Assembly: GCA_023512835.1 (NCBI GenBank)
Contig: CM042088.1
Span: forward strand, 9,292,078-9,356,077
Origin: Taxillus chinensis
Taxonomy: Eukaryota; Streptophyta; Magnoliopsida; Santalales; Loranthaceae
DNA: 64,000 nt
Reading direction: 5' to 3'
The position numbers were made by a program, and so were the translations under genes. The notes under the pieces are model-generated. The model searched no databases. It was not told the origin of the DNA and saw only the letters and a program-made list of their open reading frames with translations. Below are positions 9,855 through 21,583 of the stretch, in pieces. Numbering within the stretch: position 1 is the stretch's first letter; each line of letters begins with the position of its first letter.

Positions 9855-9869
9855 TTAAGGGGGAGAGGA
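9855..9869 (+). other. Polypurine tract of element A
   Basis: AAGGGGGAGAGGA lies directly before the 3' LTR. It is conserved in E (before 46187) and, reversed, in C (21346-21361). Confidence 0.85.
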
Positions 9870-10560
9870 TGTAATGACCCGTGTGTAAACCGTGTGTAAG
9901 AAGTTAACCACAAACACCTTGGAGGTTAGTGCACAAGTTTGAGGTAAGAGATGAGCCCAAGAGGGGACTTTTGGGAGGTGCATGTGACAAGTGGTAACGT
10001 ACCTTTATGCCCTAGGAAGATGCTATGCATATACAGGCGCTTTTAGGCTCTTTTGTCAGGTTTTGGAGAGCTATTTTGACCTAGTAGATGGCCTCAAACA
10101 ATTGGCGTGCAAGAACAAAAGTTTCTTAGAATGAGGTCCTCTACCTACCATAGAAATTTCAGAGCATTTGAAGCTGCACGTGAATTCACCCATTTCACGT
10201 GCAAGCATATTTTTGCTCCTCAAACCTATACAAGATGCAAGGAGGCTTGGGGTGAAGTTTGAGTGCATTTGGAGCTGCACGCCAATTGGGGAATTGCCGT
10301 GCAAATTGGCGTGCAAGCATGTTTTTGCATGGTTGCCTTGGTTTTGTCATTCTAATCATCTTTTCCCAAAGGACTAGGTTGGAATAGTGAGTATTTTGGT
10401 GTGTGTGGATGCGGAAAGGTTGTAACTTGTGTAATCAAAACTACGTCGTTTTGATGCTGGGATTCACTTAATCAAAACTACGTCGTTTTAATGTTGTGTT
10501 GTCTATATAAGGAGGAGAAGCCCCTCTGTTTTAGGTTTAGGGTTTGTTGCTCCACCAGCC

Positions 10561-10619
<59 letters not shown>

Positions 10620-11739
10620 GAGGGAAGGAGAGCTTCTGGTGGCTGTCGGAGCGTCTTGCGTCGGTGGTCAGAGTCTTGCGTGGAAGCAGGAGCAGGAGAA
10701 CATACAAGGTAGGGGTTCTGTTCTTCCTAAATCCTCCTCTGTTCTAGGGTTCTAGGGCAGATTATAGAGTTATACCTGTTTATATATATATATGTAATCC
10801 ATATAGGTGTGATCTCCTATATGGATGTTGGCCTTCAGTGGCATTTTGGTATGATCCTGTTGTTACATGCTATATGTTCGATGAAATGCCTGTGTGAATA
10901 TAGCTGTGTGTATATGCCCATTACGTGTTTGCTAATATGTCTGTGTGGCTGGACTTGTGATTTAGTGTATGTATGTATGCTGGGTATTTGTTCTATTGCC
11001 TGAATGGCTGGGTTTGTGCACTTGTGAACGGGTGCACACCAAGTGTTTGGTTTTATGCTTGTGTGACCGTGGTGTGTATTGTGTGCATGACTGAGCTATC
11101 TGGCCTGAAGAGGCGGTTAAACTACTTTGCCTGAGAGGCGGTTAAACCAGTGGCCTGAAGAGGCGGTTAAACTACTTTGCCTGAGAGGCGGTTAAATCAG
11201 TGGCCTGAAGAGGCGGTTAAATTACTTGCTTGAGATGTGGTTTGTTAGCCAATGTGGCTGGGGCTGGGGTTACGCCCACTTGTGTGGGATGTTTTATTTT
11301 CTTTTTCCTAATACTGTCACGTCACTACACCTGTGCACATGCATGTAGCCGCTAGGAGCATGGGAAGGGTTGGGGAGACTTGATCCCTACTGAGCTGTGG
11401 TTGCTCACCCCTCCTACTGTGTTTGCTTGTTTTCCAGGGACTTACAGGCGTTAGGTGGGACCCCAAGGTGGAAGACCTTATTTACTTTACCGTTTTTTCA
11501 TTTATGTTATTTTGTGGGAATTGATGTAATCCTAGTGGGGATGGATTAAAAAGGGGATTTTGTTGTAATAAAAACTGGTTTGGATTGTGGATTACTTAAA
11601 TAAACATTACTTTCTTGAATGTGTTGTGGATGTTTAAAATGTTATATTCTTGGTTTGTATCCTAACCCCTTTGCCCTCCGTGTGGGTAAAAGGGGAGTCA
11701 CGTACCGGTTTCCTCGGGTTGGAAATCCGGGGTGTGACA
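9870..11739 (+). repeat. 3' LTR of element A
   Basis: 1870 bases, highly similar to 2454-4302. The clearest differences are an expanded, interrupted GA run (about 10565-10622) and scattered substitutions. TSD TGCGG follows. Confidence 0.9.
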
Positions 11740-12184
11740 TGCGGTATTGATAAGTTGAAGTAGCGTCCTTTTAGTCCGGTGTAGCTTTTTTTACTCCGTA
11801 TCAACGAGGTTCAGATCCTTACTCCATATTAGTTATTGCTTACTCCGTGTATATAAAGTCCTGAAATCCTTTTCCCGTGTCAGCGCTTCCTTACTCCGCA
11901 TGAGGTAGATATGCGGAATCCTTATTCCGCATCAGTGCTTCCTTACTCCGCGTGAGTTCCTTACTCCGCTTGAGTAATGATTCAGATTTCTTATTCCGCA
12001 TCAGATGTCCTTACTCCGCATCAGTTGTAATTACTCCGCTCGAGTGAAAAGCTCGGATTCCTTGGTCCGAATCTTCTTTTCCTTAGACAGCTGGAGCGAA
12101 AGACTAAATTCTTTCTCTGCAACGAATCTCTCTTACTCCGTACAAGGCATAGACTCGGATTCTCATTCCGCATAAAATGACTTA

Positions 12185-12404
12185 GTGTAACGACCCATGA
12201 GTGGGTGTTAGTCCCACATTGCTTGGTGAGGAGAACAAAGTCCGCCTTATAGGAGGGGACGGATACCTCACCTCACAAGGACGCGTTTTGGGTGAGGCCC
12301 AAAGACAAAACCGTGCGGAGCAGGCCATAAGGGCGAGGCCCAAGACTGGTTGGCCAAAGCGGACAAAATTCTTGTGACGGGTATGGGCTGGGCTATCACG
12401 GAGA
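12185..12404 (+). repeat. Short solo-LTR or TRIM-like repeat
   Basis: About 220 noncoding bases beginning TGTAACGACCCATG, with segments AGTCCCACATTGC, CAAAACCGTG and AAAGCGGACAAA, and a GGGCTGGGCTATCACG end. From memory these phrases recall common short plant TRIM/solo-LTR repeats. The ends are only weakly inverted-complementary and no clear target duplication is visible. It sits exactly where LTR H is truncated. Confidence 0.45.
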
Positions 12405-14294
12405 TGTAATGACCCGTGTTTGTGGTATGTACGATGTTAACCACAAATGCCTTGTGAGTGGAAATTGTTGGGTTTTAGGGAGTTTCCTTCCCACACACTT
12501 TAGCTAAAACACCTTGGAGGTTGGTGCACAAGTTTGAGGCAAGAGATGAGCCCAAGAGGGGACTTTTGGGAGGTGCACGTGACAAGTGATAACGTGCATT
12601 TATGCCTAGGAAGATGCTATTTGCATGTATAGGCGCTTTTAGGCTGTTTTGTCAAGTTTTGGAGATCTATTTTGACCAAGTCGATGGCCTCAAATCAATT
12701 GGCATGCAGAACAAAAGTTTCTCAGAATGATGTCCTCTACCTTCCACAGAAGTTTCAGAGCCAAAGGCCTTGAAAGCCAATTGGACCAATTGGCGTGCAA
12801 GCTTTTTTCTGCATATCAGCCTTCTACATGATGCAAGGAAGCTTGGGGTAGAATTTCACAGCTTTTGGAGCTGCGAGTCAATTGGGGATATGGCGTGCAA
12901 TATGGCGTGCAGCCATATTTTTGTACAGTCACCTTGGTCTTGTTATTCTAATCATCTTTTCCCAAAGGACCATGTTGGAATTATGGATATTTTGGTGTGT
13001 ATGGATGTGGGAAGGTCATAGCTTGTTCCATCAAAACTACGTCGTTTTGATGCTGGGATTCACTTAATCAAAACTACGTCGTTTTGATGTTGTGTTGTCT
13101 ATATAAGGAGGAGAAGCCCTCTGTTTTAGGTTTTACGGTTTGTTGTTCCACCAGCCATCGCAGAGAGAGAGAGAGGGACGGAGAGCTGCTTACTTGTTGC
13201 CGGAGCATCTTGCGTGGGGAGGACGGCGTCTAACGCGGGAGCAAGAGTAGGAGGACGTTTCCAAGGTAGGGGTTCTATTCTTCCTTGTACCTATCCCAGG
13301 GTTTTGGCCTTGTAGTAGTCGATTTCGTAATCTGGATATATATATATTATATGTAAATCCATATAGATGTGATCTCCTATATGGATGTTGGCCTTCAATG
13401 GCATGTATGGGGATGAGATTAGGCATGTGTGGCACTGCACACTAGGTGTTTGATATTATGCCTGTGAGGCCATGCATGTTATGTGATTGATGTTATGCTA
13501 GTGTGGTTATGCCTGAAAAGTGTTTGTTGTAATGTCTGTGAGGATATGCATGCTAAGTGTTTGATGTTATACCAGGGTGGACATGCTTGTTAAATGTTTG
13601 TTGTTATGCATGAATGACTGAGATATATGTTAAATGTTTGTTGTTATGTCTGTGGAGCCTAAGAAGCCTGAGAGGCTGAGGCAATGCTTGTGTACCCGTG
13701 GAGCCTGAGAGGCTGAGTTGATGTCAGTGAGACTGACTGTGGAGCCTGAGAGGCTGAGTTAGTGTCAGTGAGACTGACTATGGAAACTATGCCTGAGAGG
13801 CGGTTAAATCACTTGTGGTTTGTGTGGTGGAGAATTGTAACTACTAATGTGGTTCGTTATTGTCTGTTGAAATTATTGTAACACGACACTGCACTTGTAC
13901 ACATGGCATGTAGATGCTAGGAGCATGGGATGGGTTGGGGAGACATGGTCCCTACTGAGCTGTGGATGCTCACCCCTCCTACTATGGTGTGTTTTCTTAT
14001 AGGAACCTACAGGCGTTAGGTGGGAACACCAAGGTGGAAGAGTTCTGTTTTGTGGCTTTGTTTTATGTTATTTGCGTTATGTAATTTTGTTGAGGCATTG
14101 TAACCCCAGCGGGGAGATATTGTAATGAAGTTTGAAACACAATAAAGGCATGTCGTTTGAATTTAATAATTATGTGATTTTGGTTTCTGAAAATAAAATG
14201 TGAAGTGTATGTTGTATTCTACCCCTTTATCCAAACCCGGATAAAGGGAGGGTCACGTTCCGGTCTCCTCGGGTTGGAAAACCGGGGCGTGACA
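12405..14294 (+). repeat. 5' LTR of element B
   Basis: 1890 bases, TGTAATGACCCG...GGGGCGTGACA. It shares with LTR A the U3 module (from 12670), the ATCAAAACTACGTCG palindromes (13029-13090), a TATA box (TATATAAG, about 13100), the AG/GTAGGGG donor-like site (about 13266) and the conserved block around 13905-14035. Its minisatellite is different: GAGCCTGAGAGGCTGAG units at about 13650-13770. Confidence 0.85.
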
Positions 14295-14297
14295 ATA

Positions 14298-14309
14298 TGG
14301 TATCAGAGC
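14298..14309 (+). other. Primer binding site of element B
   Basis: TGGTATCAGAGC three bases after the LTR; matches initiator tRNA-Met. Confidence 0.85.
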
Positions 14310-14807
14310 ATGGTCTAGTTGGCCTAGGGTAGTGGGCGGATATGGTTGTCTCGAGTCCTTTAGAGGAACCTGGAGGGACGTGCCTGATGAACACGGTCCT
14401 CTTTGAACCTCTAAGGTATACTTGGGGTTGTCCAGACCTGAGGTAGGATTTGCATGCATTGGCATTAGGGCATTAGTTGCATTTGTTGTCTTTGTGTGAT
14501 TGTGTGGGTAACCGAGATAAAGCATGTGAGAGGAAAATATGAAGAACGTGATTTAATCTATGCAAATCTGATTTTATGACAACTTGAGCTGTGTGCTTGT
14601 GGAATTGCTGCTTGTGCAATGTAGTTTAATGAGAACTGAAATGTGTGCAGTGTGAGTAACTGCATGGATAAATTGGTTGAACGTGATAAAGTTTCAACTG
14701 TGCAACTCTGAAATTTTGTGATGATTTGAGCATGAAAGCGTGGAAAAGAATTTGTGGTATTGAAACAGAGTGCTTGTGAACTTGAAACTTGTAAAATGTG
14801 AACGAAC

Positions 14808-14836
14808 GGAAAATAAAATAAAATAAAATAAAATAC
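14808..14836 (+). repeat. AAATA microsatellite
   Basis: About five copies of AAATA inside the interior of element B. Confidence 0.85.
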
Positions 14837-15057
14837 AACAATGTTGGTGTTCTGTGAATGATTGAGTATGTGCCTTTGTATGGTATTGTGTGGAAGAAGC
14901 GATGTTGTGTTCAAAACGATGAGATATCCACTTAAGTATAGATTATATGTGCAATGTAAAGGTGTGAACTTGTATAGTCTGTGATGTGCACCCATGAATT
15001 TGTGTGGTGATAATGCATGTTTTGAGGTTAGTTATAGCTCAGAATGCCTAGTCGGTA

Positions 15058-15580
15058 ATGGTATTGAGATTATTGAGTGATAACCTAGAGCGCTGCCTTT
15101 TCGTGGAGCCAATGTCTCCGAAAATTGTGACCTGTACGACTATTGAGGTAGCAAAGAAGCCCACCCCTCGGGCTGGGCAAGTGGGAGAGCTGCAGGATGT
15201 AAGTAATGATCTAATCATGGCAGAGGTTGGCATCTTAAGCCTGTTAATTCAAGAGTTGAAGGATGAGATTTGAAAACTGATTAAGAGCGAGGTACGCCGA
15301 GAGCTATCAACCCACATCATCGGGGGGAGCTTGGGTAAAGATTAACTGAAGCATAGTTGTCCTGATCAGCAGAAAGGGGCTCAAGAGGCAGAGACTAGTT
15401 TCCCAAAGGGGTTGTTCTTGCAGTGGACAACCGGGACATTGGAAAAGAGTATGGCAGGGAGAAGTACTAGTGTCGTATCTGTGGAAAAGTAGGACATCTC
15501 CAGATAGCTTGTTTTAGTAAAGCAAGTCATGGTGCTAGAGGACTGGCTCAACGAGCTAGGGCTAAAGCAAAATTCAAGTG
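15058..15580 (+). pseudogene. Element B gag remnant with zinc knuckle
   Basis: A short frame (15058-15273) reads a hydrophobic/charged segment ending LLIQELKDEI. It is followed, after a stop, by KSEVRREL, reminiscent of the EVRREM part of Tekay-type gag. At 15471-15512 the sequence encodes CRICGKVGHLQIAC, a perfect CX2CX4HX4C zinc knuckle of a gag nucleocapsid. The segments are in different frames and separated by stops. No protease or RT motif is recognisable downstream. Confidence 0.55.
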
Positions 15581-17690
15581 AGGCTAGGAGGAGAGCATGG
15601 CAGAACTTTCCTTAGTCGAGGGTACGATTTTGATTCTCGCGTGTTAAGATTTCTGTTTATTGGTGGTATCATACCCCTTTAACGATAGTGATCGGTTGAG
15701 TCTCGTGCTGGATTAGGTGAGGATGGGTGAACCTTTGATTGCTGAGTTTCTAGCAATTTAATTAAGACACTTGTGATAGAGGGGTACTCTCGCTAGGTGG
15801 GCTCTTGAGCCACTGTTTTATGTTAGATGAGGCTTAGAAGGTCATTTGAGTTACCATTTTGGATGGACGTAGTTGGGGACCTGCTAGAGAATAAATGAGT
15901 AAAATAAATAAAAATATATATATAACACCAAAAGACTAATAAATTACTAATGGTTATAAATAGTTGTTGGAAAGAGTTGGTGGTTTTAGTGTGGTCTAAA
16001 GTGTTAATTGTATCTTTGTGTGGTAGTCAATTTTGGGCGCCTGTGTGTGAGGAAAGTAATAAATGTTACTGTGTTACCCCTAATACTCTGGCGTAGGTGA
16101 GATTACCTTTGGGTAGTGTGTGACCCCGCTGTGGCAACCTTGAGTAATAGAAATGTGTTTTCATGTGAGTAGAGGTTTCTGTAGATGTGCTACCTAAGAG
16201 GGATGTTCTTTTGGTAACCTTTCCAAGTGTCAAGGTTGAGGGACGAAATTGCCACTAGTATAACCCACTCCTGGAGTCATTGAGATCTAAATTGATTGGC
16301 GAGAGTGGTATGTGGTTTTAGGGTTCTTATGGGGGTCCTGTGAAGGTGACTGCAAATTCTTGGGTGGCCAAACATTGACCACGTGTCATGCTGGTAGTGT
16401 GTGAAAGACCTTGGGTAATGTTCATAGGATATGTGGTGAAATGGGTTTGCGTATGTATAAAAATGTGATGAGTTCTGGAACTAGGTTACGAGTGAGTTAT
16501 AGGATCGTGCCCAGTGAACCCAATCAGTGCAAGCAGGCAAGCGAGTGAGATTGGTCAGGCCTTGTTTGGGTTTTCCCTCATAATTGGGAGACACCTTCTG
16601 AGGGGTTGAGGATGTACTCCTGGTGGTAGGACCATTCCGTTCATCGATGTCCTGTGGGTAATAGGCTTAAAAGAGGCGAGGAGGTGGGGGCTAGTATGTC
16701 CTCTCTTACATGTGTTCTACACAGTAATTTCTTTCGTGTGTTGTGGTTGCTTTGTTTTGTTGTATGTGTTGCATATGTGCTAAAGGGGTATAGCAAAGTT
16801 CTTATGTGTGGGTCTCGTGGCATACATACGCAAAGGAGTAGGAGGTGATGCATGCGCATATCGTGTGCGGCGTGGGATGAAGAGGGGTGTTATCTGTAAT
16901 GTTGATGTTATTCCTTGTCACATGTGATGGCATGCTAAGTTAAAGTGTGAAAGTATTGATGAGTTGTGATTCACAGAATGGAGTCAGATGTGAGTTTTTG
17001 CCTGTAAGGGGTATTAGTGCTACTCCTTTAGGGGGGATTTGTGTCCTGCGGCTATTATGGGGTCTTCATGCTACATATGTTCTTCTGGAAAGTCTTTCGT
17101 GTGCGGTAAGTGAGATGGTCCACGCCATCAAGGTGTTGGTGTGTTTGGGAGCTATGTGAATGTCCCGAATCAGAAGTTTGCATTTCTTGTTTCCTGTGCC
17201 TACCCGGAGGAATTGCAGTGACCATATTAAGCTGCGGCTAGAGCCTGAGTATTTCTTGGTCTATTTGAGTGTTTTGTTGGTGTGTTGAGATAGAACGTAA
17301 TAGTTGATATAGCGGAGTTGGTGGGCCATGAGGTGGAGTATGACTTGGAGGCAAGGGATTTTCTTGTGACCTGTGAGTGGTGACACAGAGGATTCCATTG
17401 TGGTCATGTTGCAGATAGGAGAGTTTTCAGTGTGGGGAGAACTATATTGTTCATAACTACTCGGTGTCAAAGGATTCCTTTCGCGTGGTGCGTCTGCTGA
17501 CTTGGTAAGGCATTATCTCTTGGGTTGTGTGGTAAGCCTCATTTGTGAAGGCTGTGTGGGATCTTGGTGGATCTCTATTTCACCGTGATCAAGGAGGTCG
17601 ATTCTCAAAGTCGGTGACTAGTGATAGCCCGATGGTGGGTTTTGGTCTTACCATGGTTGTGTGTGTGGTGCTGCATTTACTGTTTTGAGT
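15581..17690. other. Interior of element B without recognisable coding
   Basis: About 2.1 kb with only short frames and no motif I can identify. It includes an AT-rich patch (15895-15935). Codon-like G/T-rich composition resembles decayed gypsy pol, but no catalytic motif survives. Confidence 0.4.
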
Positions 17691-17795
17691 TCATCCTTGG
17701 ACTCCGTTGGGCGCCAGGTTGACTGCGACCAAATGGTTGAGGGCACACTCCATTCTCGTGCTGTTGTTAGGTCTTTAGCTTGACCGTCCCCGCTG

Positions 17796-18806
17796 TCAAG
17801 TGGTGCTCAAAGTGAAATGATCAACCTCCTTAACATGGTCCTGCATGTAGTATGGCTTCACACGCTGACCATTTACTTTGAAAATTTGTCCAGAGGTTGA
17901 TTGGAGTTCAACACTGCCATATGGAAAAACCTTTGTAACAGTGAAAGGCCCCATCCATTTAGATCGCAGCTTCCCAGGGAAGAGTTTAAGTCTGGAATTA
18001 AAGAGCAGCACCTTCTGCCCTGGTTCAACAGTAGAGGGGCTGATCTTCTTATCATGTTTGAGCTTAGACCTCTCCTTGTACAGCTTCGCACTCTCATAGG
18101 CATTGAAGCGAAATTCCTCCAACTCATTTAGTTGGTGCAATCGTAGTTCAGCAGCAACATTGGGATCCATATTAAGCTTTTTAACTGCCCAAAATGCCTT
18201 GTGTTCCAATTCAACAGGCAAGTGGCAGGCCTTTCCGTATAGTAGACGATAAGGAGGCATTCCAATGGGCATTTTGAATGCTGTGCGATAAGCCCACAAC
18301 GCCTCATCGAGTTTTAGAGCCCAATCTTTTCGGTTGCCTCCCACTGTCTTTTCCAAAATGTGCTTGATCTCACGGTTGGAAACTTCAGCTTGACCGTTTG
18401 CTTATGGATGATAGGCTAAGGTGCGCCTATGTTGAACTCCATATTTGTTTAAGAGCTTGTTGAAAAGTTTATTGCAGAAGTGACTCCCTTCATCACTGAT
18501 AATTGCTCTCGGTGTTCCAAACCGGCTGAATATGTTGCGACAAAGGAACTTGGTAACCACTTGAGCATCATTCTTCCTAGTGGGTATAGCTTCAACCCAC
18601 TTTGAGAGGTAGTCAACAGCCAGAAGGATGTAAGAAAATCCATCTGATGGTGGGAAAGGTCCCATGAAATCGATGCCCCATATGTCAAAAAGTTCGACTG
18701 GCATAATGCCAGTTTGGGGCATCTCTTGCTTCCTTGTAATCCCTCCTGTTCGTTGACACTGATCACATGACTTAACAAAGGTGTATGTGTCTGTGAACAT
18801 GGTTGG
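17796..18806 (-). pseudogene. Element D integrase
   Basis: DDE integrase that would insert the cDNA. The part from 18800 down has CDQCQRTGG (the second half of the zinc-binding domain) and core residues in GIDFMGPF and IISDEGSHF. The C-terminal part has [20 protein letters not shown], a hallmark of Athila/Tat integrases. Two in-frame stops replace expected codons: TAG just before PTMFTDTY (about 18808) and TAA after AYHP (about 18402). It ends at TAG 17796-17798. Confidence 0.85.
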
Positions 18807-19648
18807 CTAGTAAAACCCGCTTTGTAGGATCTTTGCCACCGTTCTCTGCACTCCTAAATGGCCAGCATAGTCAGATGAATGACAATGCTTCAGTATGCTG
18901 TCCACTTCCTCTTCTGGCACACATTTTCTGATGATCTGATCAGCACATTGCCTGTATAGAACAGGCTCATCCCAAATGTATCTTCTCGCATTAAAGAGGA
19001 ACCTCTTCTTTTCCTGATAAGTAAACTCGGTAGGTACATAGTCACATGCATGGTAGTTCACGATATCAGCAAACCATGGCGTCTTTGCGTCGCTACTAAA
19101 AGAGCTGCTCATCATGGGGAAGGTGTCGGAAAAAGTAGCACCTTGAGTACTACCTTCCCTTAGCTCCAGCCTTGACAAATGGTCTGCCACAGTGTTGGAA
19201 GTCCCCTTCAAGTCTTTAATCTCCAGATCAAACTCTTGGAGCAACAAAACCCATCTGATCAACCTGGGTTTCGCATCCTTCTTGCTGAAGAAGTATCGCA
19301 AGGCAGCGTGGTCGGTATAGACAATGACCTTAGTGCCCAAAAGATATGACCCAAACTTATCACACGCAAATACCACAACAAGTAACTCTTTCTCTGTAGT
19401 GGTGTAATTGAGCTGGGCCTCATTGAGTGTGCGACTGGCATAATATATTGCCCTGAAAACTTTGTCCCGTTTCTGCCCAAGCACCGCTCCGACTGCAAAG
19501 TCACTCGCATCACACATCAGCTCAAAGGGTTGCGACCAGTCTGGAGCTACTATCACCGGTGCTGAACTGAGCTTCTCTTTCAGCACTGTAAAGGCCTGAA
19601 AGCAGTCTTCCGAAAATATGAAAGGAACATCCTTCTCTAAAAGCATGC
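18807..19648 (-). pseudogene. Element D RNase H and integrase zinc region
   Basis: Continues the RT frame interrupted by element C: KPLS at 28.5 kb joins LLEKDVPF here. RNase H residues appear in [16 protein letters not shown], in the Glu of TTEKELL, and in [10 protein letters not shown] and VADHLSRLE. The [12 protein letters not shown] segment at about 18.88 kb is the His half of the integrase zinc domain. It ends at the TAG replacing a probable Trp. Confidence 0.85.
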
Positions 19649-21345
19649 TGTCACGCCCCGGATTTCCAACCCGAGGAAATCGGCACGTGACTCCCCTTTT
19701 ACCCACATGGAGGGCAAAGGGGTTAGGATACAAACCAAGAGTTTTACATTTCAAACATCCACAACACATTCAAGAAAGAAATATTCATAAAAATAATCCA
19801 AACCAGTTTATTACAACAGAATTCTTTCCAATCCCATCCCCACTGGGGTTACATCAGTTCCCATAAAAGAAAACAACATAAAGGGAAGAGAGTAAAATGG
19901 TTAAGGTCTTCCACCTTGGTGCATCCACCTAACGCCTGTAAGTCCCTGGAAAACAAGCAAAACACAGTAGGAGGGGTGAGCAACCACAGCTCAGTAGGGA
20001 TCAAGTCTCCCCAACCCTTCCCATGCTCCTAGCGGCTACATGCATGTGCACAGGTGTAGTGACGTGTTACAACAATCTCAACAAACAATAACAAACCACC
20101 AGTAGTCACAATTATCCACCACACAAAACACAAGTGATTTAACCGCCTCTTCAGGCCAAGTTATTTAACCGCCTCTTCAGGCCAAGTGATTTAACCGCCT
20201 CTTCAGGCCACTGGTTTAACCGCCTCTTAGGCAAAGTAGTTTAACCGCCTCTTCAGGCCAGATACCACAGTCAGGCACACAACTTACACCACAGTCACAC
20301 AAACATAAAACCAAACACTTGGTGTGCACCCGCTCACCAGTGCACAAACCCAGCCATTCAGGCAATAGAACACACACCCAAAGATACATACATACACTAA
20401 ATCACAAGTCCAGCCACACAGACATATTATCAAACACGTAATGGGCATATACATACAGCTATATTCACACAGGCATTTCATCGAACACATAGCTTGTAAT
20501 CCACAGAATCACACCAACATGCCACTGAAGGCCAACATCCATATAGGAGATCACACCTATATGGATTACATATTTATATATAACAGTTATAACCAGAAAT
20601 CTGCCCTGGAACCCTAGGACAGAGAAGGACTTAAGAAGAACAGAACCCCTACCTCAAGGAAAACGCAACAACACAAAGAACGGTCCGATCCCAAGCCGAA
20701 CGCCGTCCACCCACGAGTCACCGACCACCCACGCAAGACGCCCAGGCGGCAACCAGGAGCTCTCCTTCCCTCTCTCTCTCTCTGCGACGGCTGGTGAAGC
20801 AACAAACCCTAAACCTAAAACAGAGGGACTCCTCCTCCTTATATAGACAACACAACATCAAAACGACGTAGTTTTGATTAAGTGAATCCCAGGATCAAAA
20901 CGACGTAGTTTTGATCACACAAGTTACCACCTTTCCGCACCCCTATAGGCCAAAATACTCAGAATTTCAACATGGTCCTTTGGAGAAAGTTCCTTAGAAT
21001 GACAAAACCAAGGGAACCATGCAAAAATATGGCTGCACGCCAATTTGCACGTGAATTCCCAATTCACGTGCACCTCCATATGGACTCCAAATGCTCTCAA
21101 ACTTCACCCCTAGCCTCCTTGCATCATTTAGAAGACAATTACACTTGCACGTGAATTGGACCCATATCACGTGCACCTCACATACATGTCCATTTGGCCT
21201 GGAAACTTCGTGGTAGATAGAGGACACCATTCTAAGCATCTTTCCTTTTGCACGTGAATTCATTGGAGTCCATTTACTAGGTCAAAATCTAGAAAAACTC
21301 TACTCCGGAGGTAAAACTGACTAACTCAAGGTACGGGTCCTTACA
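19649..21345 (-). repeat. 3' LTR of element C
   Basis: 1697 bases. On the minus strand it runs TGTAAGGACCCGTACC...GGGGCGTGACA. It carries G-box inverted repeats (about 21046-21080), two palindromes (20857-20915), the TATA box (about 20840), the GGTTAAA-type minisatellite (20140-20265) and the AATAAA-bearing end. Confidence 0.9.
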
Positions 21346-21361
21346 TCCTCTCCCCCTTAAG
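21346..21361 (-). other. Polypurine tract of element C
   Basis: TCCTCTCCCCCTTAAG on the + strand, i.e. CTTAAGGGGGAGAGGA on the element strand, directly next to the 3' LTR. Confidence 0.85.
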
Positions 21362-21583
21362 ACTTTTCGTCCTCGAAAAGAAATGACATAAGAGGAAAAA
21401 CGAACACAAGCTACCCACCACAATAATGCACACAACACTTCCACATGGCACAAATACACATCTCAAAGCACATCACATTAAGCACATGTCTTTAAAAGAC
21501 AAAACAAATACATCAACTACTACAAGAAAACACATCACAAGAAAACACAACACTATCCCTTGGCCAACAGCCACCTCCCACGC

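Larger units (their letters stand above)
2454..11739 (+). mobile_element. Ty3/gypsy Tekay-type element A, complete but dead
   Basis: Complete structure in + orientation: LTR 2454-4302, tRNA-Met primer site 4306-4317, gag from 4712, pol to 9502, polypurine tract about 9855-9869, LTR 9870-11739. Both sides carry the target duplication TGCGG (2449-2453 and 11740-11744). The pol order protease-RT-RNase H-integrase and the C-terminal chromodomain-like segment place it with chromoviruses, probably Tekay/Del. The coding region has several stops and frameshifts, so it is not autonomous. Confidence 0.9.
1854..12184 (-). repeat. Inverted copia LTR H, split by element A, truncated
   Basis: The sequence from 1854 (TGTTGGTCCCTGG...GGTGAATAGGC) is the start, in reverse orientation, of the same LTR family as element I (49295 TGATGGTCCC...). 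It runs to 2453, is interrupted by Tekay element A, and resumes at 11745 with the CTTACTCCG-type motif region up to 12184. The last part of a full LTR (about 190 bases ending GATCCAACA) is missing, replaced by the short repeat at 12185. LTR G and LTR H therefore meet in inverted orientation. Confidence 0.7.
12405..17780 (+). mobile_element. Gypsy element B, 5' LTR and decayed interior
   Basis: An LTR (12405-14294) with Tekay-type organisation is followed by a primer site at 14298-14309 and a long interior without a sizeable reading frame. No 3' LTR or polypurine tract is visible before the interior runs into the truncated Athila-type element near 17.75 kb. It could be an old deleted copy or a non-autonomous derivative. 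The right end is approximate. Confidence 0.65.

Noticed and set aside
12185..12404. Cassandra TRIM with 5S rRNA-like promoter
   Set aside because: Some phrases recall TRIM LTRs, but I could not recognise a 5S rRNA box A/C arrangement.
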